DNA from: JASHVB01 sp035523995
GTDB taxonomy: Bacteria > Pseudomonadota > Alphaproteobacteria > Acetobacterales > Acetobacteraceae
Direction: 5' to 3'
Length of the DNA: 64,000 nt
NCBI GenBank assembly: GCA_035523995.1
Contig: DATKPQ010000061.1
Coordinates: 1-64,000 of the forward strand
Below the pieces are notes generated by a model. That model ran no database searches and had not been told where the DNA came from. It saw nothing but the letters and a program-made list of their open reading frames with translations. Shown here piece after piece: positions 1 to 6,584 of the stretch (the stretch's first letter is position 1; each line of letters starts with the position of its first letter). The position numbers and the translations under genes are program-made.

Positions 1-126
1 GTCGAGCAAGCGGCGGCCGTATTCGGCGATGATGGTCAGGCTGCAGAGCATATCCGCGATGCGCTCGGGCATGGCCTGGGCGTTGCGGTCCGGGGCGGCG
101 TCTGACGTGGCGGTGACGGCGGTGAT
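1..126 (-). CDS. Hypothetical protein, 5' end only, apparent ATC start
   Basis: This is the first 42 codons of a minus-strand gene that runs off the left edge. A strong ribosome site (GAAAGGAG, 141-134) lies 7 bases before an ATC codon at 126-124. No ATG, GTG or TTG falls in that spacing window. The next in-frame ATG is codon 19 (72-70), which has no comparable ribosome site. The visible part is polar and then contains MPERIADMLCSL and IAEYGRRLLD, which look alpha-helical. I do not recognise the family. A well-formed promoter lies upstream (159-187). ATC initiation is rare, so the start could be wrong or the codon could be a sequencing error for ATG. That it is a gene is fairly well supported; its function is unknown. 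Confidence 0.5.
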   Translation of the reverse strand, partial: MTAVTATSDAAPDRNAQAMPERIADMLCSLTIIAEYGRRLLD

Positions 127-158
127 GTTTGGTCTCCTTTCTGTCAGAAAAGTTCGTC

Positions 159-187
159 ATTCTAACCGGCCTTTTGGTGGAAGTCAA
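159..187 (-). promoter_or_regulatory. Sigma70-like promoter for the left-edge gene
   Basis: Read on the minus strand there is a -35 box TTGACT (187-182), exactly 17 bases of spacer and a -10 box TAGAAT (164-159). Transcription would start near 152 and give a leader of about 26 bases before the ribosome site at 141-134. The match is good at both boxes and the spacing is ideal. It is oriented to drive only the gene that leaves the window on the left. Confidence 0.6.
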
Positions 188-956
188 CGACAAAATTGCA
201 CGGGCGGCGGTGCTTCCCCGGTTTCGCGGCCCGGCGATCGATGCCGCAAGGCGGCTCGGTTGTCCCAGAGAGGAAACACGAGTTCTGCCGATCCTGAATG
301 CCACCCGGCAGAGTTCCGGCCAATCGCCGAGAAGAAAACGCAGCGAAAGGAGAAGCGAAAAGATCGGTCGCCCAACTGAAGGCGTTCCTGCCAGACTATG
401 TTCGGTTCAGACCGGCCATGATGGTGGGCGACAGAAATATGACCGGCGCGACGTCGTATGGCCGCTCGTCATGCGGCGCTCGTGCCGCACCGTCTGTTCA
501 AAACTCTAACTCTTAGACAGAACACAAGATTCTAACAGGGAGACAGAACGGAGGACCACGGTGTGCAGGAGCGAGCCATCGGATTGGCGTCCCGGGTGGC
601 TCCACAACACTGGCTTATCGTTGACCGAGGACTCGGTTCAACACGCCCACCAGGATGGCGTCTCCGTGTTCACCGTAGCCCTCTGCTCTTTCTCCGTGCC
701 GAATAATCAGAATTTGCCTGTCGTACGAACGGTTCGAGCAACGTGCGCAGCAACATGGAGGCGGCTATGAGATACAAAATCTGCCGCTGGCCGTTCGGCG
801 GCGACGCTGAGTCGCACTCGCCAGGTCAACCTCTTTTGGAGTTTGGTCTCATAGCTGCCCATTGCGCTGACGGGCGGCAGCGCGGCCGCCTATTGCGTCG
901 TATGGCAAAATTTGCCTCTTTGCCCCGCATCGCGATCGATCGCCTGGCAGGAACCC
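188..956. other. Long leader region without a supported gene
   Basis: About 770 bases separate the left-edge gene from the CMD operon. Open frames here conflict with each other and lack good codon bias. The best is a 69-codon frame, 561-770 plus strand, with a GTG start and a GGAGG-like site at 551-555; its product (MCRSEPSDWRPG at the start) resembles nothing I know and I do not call it. The stretch 480-560 is relatively AT-rich with repeated gacagaac words (514-521 and 541-548), so it may hold regulatory sites. A 17-base motif at 721-737 recurs at 23863-23879. Confidence 0.4.
721..737. promoter_or_regulatory. 17-bp partly palindromic motif, copy 1
   Basis: The sequence TCGTACGAACGGTTCGA is present here and again, base for base, at 23863-23879. 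It contains the palindrome CGTACG and the odd palindrome GAAC-G-GTTC, so it could bind a dimeric regulator such as a TetR-type protein. It lies 220 bases before the CMD/acyl-CoA dehydrogenase operon. The operator role is inference from symmetry and repetition only. Confidence 0.3.
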
Positions 957-1427
957 ATGACCACCACATCCCCCGATTTGCTTGAACGTATCATCGGCGT
1001 TGCGCCGGATTCCCCGCTGAGCAACCTGCGCGCGCGGCGTCCGGACATCGTGCGGCACACGCAGGGGAGCCACGACGTGCTGCTGTGTCCGGCTGATCCC
1101 GGCGGTCTGTCGCTGTCGGAGCGCGCCCTGATCGCGGCCGCCGTGGCAGAGGCAGCGGGCCACGCGGCCCTCACCCGCCATTATCGCCAGCTTTTGGCCG
1201 AACGCGGCGATCCACCGCAGGGCAAGCGGCTCGACACCATTCGCCAACACGTCGAACGCGTCGCCACCGCGCCGCGTACCGCTCTCCCCGCCCATATCGA
1301 GGCGCTGTGCGCGGTGGGATTGTCGGGGCGCGACATCGTCGCGTTGACCCAGATCGTCGCGTACGTCAGCTACCAGGTGCGCGCCGCCGTAGGCCTGGCG
1401 CTGTTGGCGGAAGGAGCGGCCGCATGA
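957..1427 (+). CDS. CMD-domain protein, Avi_7170-like family
   Basis: 156 residues. The helical C-terminal part (LSGRDIVALTQIVAYVSYQ, followed by a short hydrophobic helix) matches the carboxymuconolactone decarboxylase/AhpD fold. It has no CxxC, so it is unlikely to be the redox-active member of the pair. From memory, a family named after Agrobacterium vitis Avi_7170 is encoded beside an alkylhydroperoxidase-domain partner (Avi_7169), usually with flavin-dependent monooxygenases or acyl-CoA dehydrogenase-like proteins; this locus has that arrangement. The ATG at 957 was chosen over the upstream one at 912 because AGGA precedes it and family-like sequence begins there. The stop overlaps the next start by ATGA, which indicates translational coupling. 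The substrate is unknown. Confidence 0.8.
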   Translation: MTTTSPDLLERIIGVAPDSPLSNLRARRPDIVRHTQGSHDVLLCPADPGGLSLSERALIAAAVAEAAGHAALTRHYRQLLAERGDPPQGKRLDTIRQHVERVATAPRTALPAHIEALCAVGLSGRDIVALTQIVAYVSYQVRAAVGLALLAEGAAA

Positions 1428-2014
1428 AAGCCGCACGCTTCACACTGGAAGCCGTCGATTGGGCGCCGTGGCTTGAACCGGTCAGCGCCGAAACCGCCAC
1501 CCCGGCGCAACGCACCGCGCTGGAGGCAAGCCCGCAAGCCGGCTCGGCCTATTTCCGCACGCTGGCCCATGACGTCGAGTCGCTGGCTGAGCGTTCGCCG
1601 CTGTTCCATGCGGTGATGTATGTCCCGCGCGGCCTGAAGCGGGCCGAGCGCGAACTCGCGACCGTGGTCACCTCCATCGTCAATGGCTGCATCTATTGCT
1701 CTTCCGTCCACGCGCGCCGGTTTGTGGAACTGATCAAGCAGCCGGAGATCATTCGCGCGCTGTATGAAGAAGGTCTCGATACGAAGCTGGCGCCGCGGCT
1801 GCGCGCGATCGTCGATTACGCGCTGAAGCTGACGCGCGAACCGGCGGCGATGACCGCGGCCGATCTTGCGCCGTTGCGCGCCGTCGGCATGGACGATCTG
1901 GAAATCCACGACCTGACCAACGCGGTGGCGATGTTCGCCAATGCCAATCGGCTGATGCAGACGCTCGGTGAGCCGGCGCTGCCGGATGACGCCACTCCGC
2001 GCGCAGCCGCATGA
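1424..2014 (+). CDS. Alkylhydroperoxidase (AhpD)-domain protein, Avi_7169-like family
   Basis: 196 residues. The active-site pattern of peroxidase-related AhpD-fold proteins is visible: Glu77, then Cys89-x2-Cys92 and His96 (NGCIYCSSVHARRF). In AhpD proteins these cysteines form the peroxidatic/disulfide pair fed by a thiol or lipoamide donor. It is the catalytically competent partner of the preceding CMD protein and overlaps it by 4 bases. It also overlaps the following acyl-CoA dehydrogenase start by 4 bases (ATGA at 2011). The operon therefore makes three proteins by coupled translation. A role in removing peroxides produced by a flavoprotein, or in a specialised catabolic step, is inference. 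Confidence 0.85.
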   Translation: MKAARFTLEAVDWAPWLEPVSAETATPAQRTALEASPQAGSAYFRTLAHDVESLAERSPLFHAVMYVPRGLKRAERELATVVTSIVNGCIYCSSVHARRFVELIKQPEIIRALYEEGLDTKLAPRLRAIVDYALKLTREPAAMTAADLAPLRAVGMDDLEIHDLTNAVAMFANANRLMQTLGEPALPDDATPRAAA

Positions 2015-3225
2015 GGGACCGCATGACGCCGCATATGCCCGGGCTGCGCGACGCCACCGAGCGTCAGTGCGCGATCATGCAGCTTGCCGGCGATCTTGCT
2101 GCACGGCTTTCCGAACGCGCCGCGGAGACCGACGCGCAGTCGTTGTTCCCGTTGGACAACTATCGCGAGTTGCACGACGCAGGCTACCTGCGGCTAGGGT
2201 TGCCGAAGCGGTACGGCGGCGATGGCGCCGACGTGTTCGATATGGTGCTGGCGCAGGAGATTCTTGCGCGCGGCGATGCTTCCACCGCGCTGGTCACGGG
2301 CATGCACTTTGCTTTGCTGGGGCGCGTGATGGATGGGGACGCGTGGCCGGAGGACGTGCTGGCCGCCATCTGCGCCACGCTCGCTCGCGAGGGCGGCACG
2401 ATCAACAACTGCGTCACCGAGGCGGAACTTGGCAGCATCTCGCGCGGCGGCCTGCCGGGGATGACGGCGGAACGAGCCGAGGGCGGGTGGCGTGTTACGG
2501 GGCGCAAGATTTTTGTGACCGGCGCGCCGGTGTTGCGGTTTCTTGCTACCGCCGTCGTGCTGCCGGGAAGCGATGCCGCGCCGCAAGGCGAACTGGTCAG
2601 CGCGATTGTCGAAGGCGGGTCGCCGGGATTGTCGATCGAGGATACGTGGAGCGGCGCGCTGGGCCTGCGCGGCTGCGGCAATTATGCGGTGAACTACGAC
2701 CAAGTGTTCGTGCCGGATGGGCGCGTCGTGGAACGCGTGCGGATCGGTGGGGAGCGAAAACGGCCGGGGACGAGCGGGTGGAATCTGCCGCTGGCGGCTG
2801 TGTATCTGGGGATTGGCCAGGCGGCGTGCGATGCTGCGTGCCACTATGCGAACAATCGCGTGCCGGCGGCACTGGGCGAGCCGATCGCGGGGCAGGCGCA
2901 TATCCAGCAGTGGATTGGCGAAATGGATGTGACGCTGCGGGCGGCTCGGGCGGTGCTGCACGATACCGCGCGTGCGTGGGTGGAGCGCAGTGCGTCAGCG
3001 GCGGCGCTGGCACCGTCGATCGCGGCGGCGAAGTTCCTGTGTACGAACGCTGCTTGTTCGGTGACGGAAACGGCACTGCGGGTGGCGGGGGGGTTCAGTA
3101 TGACGCGTGCGCTGCCGCTGGAACGGTATTTCCGCGATGCGCGCGGGGGGTTGTTTCAACCGCCGCAGGATGATCTGGCGTTGGGGATGATCGGGCGGGC
3201 GGCGCTGGAGCGTGAACGCGCCTGA
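2011..3225 (+). CDS. Acyl-CoA dehydrogenase family flavoprotein
   Basis: 404 residues with the acyl-CoA dehydrogenase layout. An N-terminal helical domain runs to about residue 115 (YRELHDAGYLRLGLPKRYGG). The middle beta domain is about 130-240 (WRVTGRKIFVTGA; LGLRGCGNYAV). The C-terminal four-helix domain ends in ALRVAGGFSMTRALPLER and YFRDARGG, typical of the FAD- and CoA-binding end. The usual catalytic Glu of short- or medium-chain enzymes is not obvious, so it may be a monooxygenase-like or desulfurisation-type member (compare DszC/SfnB relatives) rather than a beta-oxidation enzyme. It is the third gene of an overlapping operon with the CMD and AhpD proteins. The start at 2011 is coupled; an in-frame ATG at 2023 is an alternative. 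Confidence 0.85.
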   Translation: MRDRMTPHMPGLRDATERQCAIMQLAGDLAARLSERAAETDAQSLFPLDNYRELHDAGYLRLGLPKRYGGDGADVFDMVLAQEILARGDASTALVTGMHFALLGRVMDGDAWPEDVLAAICATLAREGGTINNCVTEAELGSISRGGLPGMTAERAEGGWRVTGRKIFVTGAPVLRFLATAVVLPGSDAAPQGELVSAIVEGGSPGLSIEDTWSGALGLRGCGNYAVNYDQVFVPDGRVVERVRIGGERKRPGTSGWNLPLAAVYLGIGQAACDAACHYANNRVPAALGEPIAGQAHIQQWIGEMDVTLRAARAVLHDTARAWVERSASAAALAPSIAAAKFLCTNAACSVTETALRVAGGFSMTRALPLERYFRDARGGLFQPPQDDLALGMIGRAALERERA

Positions 3226-3335
3226 TGTCACGGCGAGAAGCGTAGCAACGAAGCAACCTTGTTCGAGGATGCGCCCGGACTGATGGTGCGTGCTGTGAAC
3301 GAGATTGCTTCGTCGCTTCGCTCCTCGTCATGACA
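3226..3335. repeat. Dispersed palindromic repeat (imperfect inverted repeat)
   Basis: Two 31-base arms, 3226-3256 and 3305-3335, are imperfect reverse complements; both contain the words gaagc and acgaagcaa or their complements. They enclose a 48-base loop. The element begins one base after the acyl-CoA dehydrogenase stop. The arm sequence (GCGAGAAGCGTAGCAACGAA) resembles the dispersed palindromic repeat often seen between genes of alphaproteobacteria, which I recall as containing gcgaggagcgaagcgacgaag. It may also act as a transcription stop for the operon. Confidence 0.65.
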
Positions 3336-3388
3336 TGTGCGCGATATGTGCTCGACAAGTGCTTCAAGTGCTACCTGTGCCACATGTG

Positions 3389-3949
3389 CTACCGGGTCTT
3401 ACCCGGTGTCCACAGCACGTCTCCGTCCGCGGCGGTGTTCAGACGGCGGGCCAGCACGAACAGGTGGTCGGACAGGCGATTCAAATAGCGGATGACGGCG
3501 GGGTTGATGGCTTCCGCAGCGGCCACGGCCACCACGCGGCGTTCGGCACGCCGCACGACAGAGCGAGCCACATGGGCCTGTGCTGCCGCCATGCTTCCTG
3601 CGGGCAGCACGAAACTTGTCAGCGGGGCCAACGTCGCGTTCATCGCCTGGGTTTCTTGTTCGAGGCGGGCGGTTTGCGTGTCGCTGATGCGCAGGCGGTC
3701 GCCGCCTTCGCCCGGCACGCAGAGATCGGCGCCGATATCGAACAGATCGTGCTGGATGCGCGCGAGGATTGCATCCGTTTCGGTGTCGTCGGGGTTGGTT
3801 GCTCGTAGCACGCCGATGGTACTGTTCGCCTCGTCGACGCAGCCGATCGCTTCGATGCGCAGCGTGTCCTTGCGTACGCGCGTGCCGTCGCCGAGCGACG
3901 TGTCGCCGCGGTCGCCGCCTCGCGTCGTGACGCGATCGATTCGGACCAT
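3389..3949 (-). CDS. PduO-type corrinoid adenosyltransferase
   Basis: 186 residues. The enzyme transfers the adenosyl group of ATP to cob(I)alamin to make coenzyme B12. The N-terminal ATP site TRGGDRGDTSLGDGTRV and the C-terminal signature RYLNRLSDHLFVLARR are both intact, and length is normal for the family. The ATG at 3949 was chosen because AAGGAG lies just upstream and the ATP motif starts ten residues in; the frame opens further upstream without support. It stands alone between a palindromic repeat and the kinase gene. No B12 synthesis or B12-dependent gene is in the window, so the client enzyme must be elsewhere. Confidence 0.93.
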   Translation of the reverse strand: MVRIDRVTTRGGDRGDTSLGDGTRVRKDTLRIEAIGCVDEANSTIGVLRATNPDDTETDAILARIQHDLFDIGADLCVPGEGGDRLRISDTQTARLEQETQAMNATLAPLTSFVLPAGSMAAAQAHVARSVVRRAERRVVAVAAAEAINPAVIRYLNRLSDHLFVLARRLNTAADGDVLWTPGKTR

Positions 3950-4139
3950 CGAGGTCTCCTTGGTTATGCCGTTGCGAGGCAGGAAGGCGGTTGGGTGTGG
4001 AGCGGGCCAGCCCAAAGGCGCCGAAGGTGATCGGGCCGGCAGGAATATGACCGTGTACCGGACCGATCAGCCTCACCCTCGCCGCCTTCGGCGTCCCGAC
4101 CTCGTCTGCGCCGGAACAGCGTGCGCGGAAGAGGTTTTC

Positions 4140-6491
4140 CTATTTCAGTGTATCCACGGTGATCGCGTTGCCTGCGAGGGCCGCACCGCTCCGGCCGGCC
4201 GCGTCCACTGCCTGCTGCAGGTCGCGCAGATACGTCTCCGCTTGCTCCGCATTGCCCGGCCGTGGCCGATCGAACAGTGGCTGCGATGAGGCGATGGCGA
4301 TGATCATGTCGGTGCCATAGGGCGGGCCGGCCGTCCATCCCGGATGGCCCGGACGCGGTTCGCCGAGGTCAACGGCCTCGCCAGGCTGGAACATGCGGGG
4401 CGTATCCGCCGCAAGCTTGTTCGACGGATCGGCGAGCTGCGGATAGAGGTGCAGCAGCGTGCCGTCGTGGGCGACATAATCCACGATCAGGTAGCCGCGG
4501 AAATCGGGCATCACCAGGCGCGGCAGGATGCGCTGGCCGTCATGCAGGTGCCGCCCGTTGGCCAATCCCAGCGCGAGGTGGGCCCCTGAGGCGGCAAAGA
4601 TCGGGTCGATCGGCGCCAAGGCGGTCAGCGCGGGGCAGAACGTCGCGTCAACCACGTTCACGTGCCAGTTCACGGCGCCCGGGATCGTTATGCCGCTCAG
4701 CGCCTGGCGGAAGGCGCCAACCTCGGAACGTCCGGCGAATCCGTTCAAGGTAACGTCGCCATTCGGGCGCATCGAGCCGTTGATCAGCACGCAGGACTGC
4801 TGCTGAGTCAGGCCCGCAATTTGCTGGCGGATGGTGTCCAGGCCCGCCGACGCCAGTTGTTGCGGCCGCGCGGGCGGCGTTAGGGCCTGCGATGCAGCGT
4901 CAGGCTGGCCTGAGGGCTGCGGCGTTGGGAGCCGCGGCGTTGGGGCCTGTGCCGTTGGGGCCTGCGCCGGGGTACTCGGTTGCCCTGCCGGCTGTGAAGG
5001 CGGGGCCTGTGCCGTGGCATTCGGTTGCCCTGCCGGCTGTGGAGGCGGGGCCTGCGTCGTCGTGTTCGGCTGCCCGGGCGACTGTGGCGCCGGGGCTTGC
5101 GCGGCGTTTGATTGGCCGGCGGTCTGCGGCACCGGGGCTTGCGTCGCGGCATTCGGTTGCGTCGTGGTTGGCGGCGCCGTCGGCGGAGGTTGCGCTGGCG
5201 CGGCGGAGCCGGTCGTCGGCGCCGGCGGCGTGTTGGTGGCGACCTGCGGCGTGCCCGGCGTCGTGCCCGACGTCGTGCCCGGCGTCGTGCCCGGCGTCGT
5301 GCTCTGGGCCACCGGCGATGCCGGGGTGGTGCCAGGAGCCGGCGCCGAACCGCGCAGCACGAAGAACCACGCCCCGCCGCCCGCGAGCACCAGCAGCAGA
5401 ACCACGGCTGCGGCGATCATTGGCAGGGGGGACTGCCTGGCCGGCGCAAGTGCTGGCACCGGCGCGGCCGCAGGGGCCGCATCCGTGGCCCGCCCGGGCG
5501 CCGAGGCTGCATCCGTCCGCGCTGGCGCCGAGGCCGTAGCCCCCGCCGGTGGCACTGGCGCCGTACCCATCGCCGCGGCGGGCGCCGCGGCACGGCGCGG
5601 CGCGGGAGAGACGATGGTCGCCTCGTCCTCCGCCGCCTCGGCCACCGGCAGAACCGGCGCCGGCCTGGCGGACGCCGCCGCCTGCAATGACCCCAGGAAC
5701 TCCGCGGCCGACTGGAAGCGTTCTTCCGGGCGCTTGGCCATCGCCTTGCGCACCACGCCGTCGAATGCTGGCGGGCAGGTCACCGAGATCTGCGACGGCA
5801 GCGGCGGGTCGGTGTTCAGCGCCTTGTGCATGATGGCCGACATGCCGCCTTCGAACGGCCGTTCGCCGGTCAGCAGCTGGTACAGCACCACGCCGGATGA
5901 ATAGAGATCCGTCCGCGCATCCACCACCTGGCCCATGAATTGCTCGGGCGACATGTAGGCCGGCGTGCCCAGCACCGTGCCGGCCTGGGTCATCGACGAG
6001 CTTTCGATCCGGGCAATGCCGAAATCGGCGATCTTGGCCTGGCCCTCGCTGGTCAGCATGATGTTGGCGGGCTTAACGTCGCGGTGAACGACGCCGCGCG
6101 CGTGGCTGAACTGCAGGCCGGTCAGCAGATCGGTCATGATCCGCAGGGTCTCGTTCAGCCCGAAGCGCTCCTGCCTGTCGAGCAATGACTTCACTGCGGG
6201 ACCGTCGACGTATTCCATGACGATGTAGGCGATGTCGCCGGTCTCGCCGTAATCGAACACGCCGACGATGTTGGGATGGGTCAGGCGGCCGGCGGCCTGC
6301 GCTTCACGGCGGAAGCGGGCGAGCGATTCCTCGGTCTCCGGGTCGTCGTTGCCGTCCGGAATGCGCACCGTCTTGATCGCGACGCGCCGGGCGATGATCG
6401 GGTCCCAGCCCTCGTACACGGTGCCCATGGCACCCTTGCCGAGCGTGCGCCTGATCTCGTACTTGCCGAGGGTCTCGACCGTCTCAGCCAT
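4140..6491 (-). CDS. Transmembrane Ser/Thr protein kinase with DUF4384-like C-terminal domain
   Basis: 783 residues. The N-terminal Hanks-type kinase domain (about 10-270) looks active: glycine loop LGKGAMGTV (17-25), Lys40, HRDVKPAN with Asp138, DFG with Asp156, and GTPAYMSPEQ. An Ala/Pro-rich juxtamembrane stretch (275-355) leads to one membrane helix (about 358-379). A Thr/Pro/Gln linker with TTPG and 15-residue repeats follows (about 385-540). The C-terminal part (about 550-783) should lie outside the inner membrane; its segment GYLIVDYVAHDGTLLHLYPQ looks like a DUF4384 fold. It is 93 bases downstream of the CHAT gene on the same strand and probably belongs to that locus, though it may have its own promoter. 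The ligand is unknown. Substrates could be FHA proteins elsewhere; none is encoded here. Confidence 0.9.
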   Translation of the reverse strand: MAETVETLGKYEIRRTLGKGAMGTVYEGWDPIIARRVAIKTVRIPDGNDDPETEESLARFRREAQAAGRLTHPNIVGVFDYGETGDIAYIVMEYVDGPAVKSLLDRQERFGLNETLRIMTDLLTGLQFSHARGVVHRDVKPANIMLTSEGQAKIADFGIARIESSSMTQAGTVLGTPAYMSPEQFMGQVVDARTDLYSSGVVLYQLLTGERPFEGGMSAIMHKALNTDPPLPSQISVTCPPAFDGVVRKAMAKRPEERFQSAAEFLGSLQAAASARPAPVLPVAEAAEDEATIVSPAPRRAAAPAAAMGTAPVPPAGATASAPARTDAASAPGRATDAAPAAAPVPALAPARQSPLPMIAAAVVLLLVLAGGGAWFFVLRGSAPAPGTTPASPVAQSTTPGTTPGTTSGTTPGTPQVATNTPPAPTTGSAAPAQPPPTAPPTTTQPNAATQAPVPQTAGQSNAAQAPAPQSPGQPNTTTQAPPPQPAGQPNATAQAPPSQPAGQPSTPAQAPTAQAPTPRLPTPQPSGQPDAASQALTPPARPQQLASAGLDTIRQQIAGLTQQQSCVLINGSMRPNGDVTLNGFAGRSEVGAFRQALSGITIPGAVNWHVNVVDATFCPALTALAPIDPIFAASGAHLALGLANGRHLHDGQRILPRLVMPDFRGYLIVDYVAHDGTLLHLYPQLADPSNKLAADTPRMFQPGEAVDLGEPRPGHPGWTAGPPYGTDMIIAIASSQPLFDRPRPGNAEQAETYLRDLQQAVDAAGRSGAALAGNAITVDTLK
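4960..5302 (-). repeat. Tandem repeats encoding the kinase linker
   Basis: Two short tandem arrays lie inside the kinase gene. At about 4960-5160 a 45-base unit recurs about four times (cggttgccctgccggctgtg starts at 4977 and 5022, and a diverged copy at 5067), giving 15-residue repeats of the type QAPxPQxxGQPNxxx. At about 5243-5302 a 12-base unit (cggcgtcgtgcc) recurs about five times, giving TTPG repeats. Both keep the reading frame, so copy-number change would only lengthen or shorten the periplasmic spacer. Confidence 0.75.
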
Positions 6492-6584
6492 TGCTCCGCC
6501 CGTCTCACATTATAATCGAGGCGGCAGCGACGCCCCCTCCCCCGTCCCTTCTTCCTTCAGCAGAAGATTGACCTGGCGGCGGGA

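Noticed and set aside
561..770. A 69-codon plus-strand gene with a GTG start and a GGAGG-like site
   Set aside because: The composition is Ser/Thr/Trp-mixed with no family match, and the third-position bias seen in true genes here is missing.
1968..3173. A 401-codon plus-strand frame over the acyl-CoA dehydrogenase gene
   Set aside because: It lies one frame off a gene with clear family sequence and its product is Arg/Cys-rich with no motifs.
4831..5904. A Gly/Ala/Val-rich 357-codon plus-strand frame that could be mistaken for a repeat surface protein
   Set aside because: It is the complement of the kinase linker repeats. The kinase on the minus strand explains the open frame.
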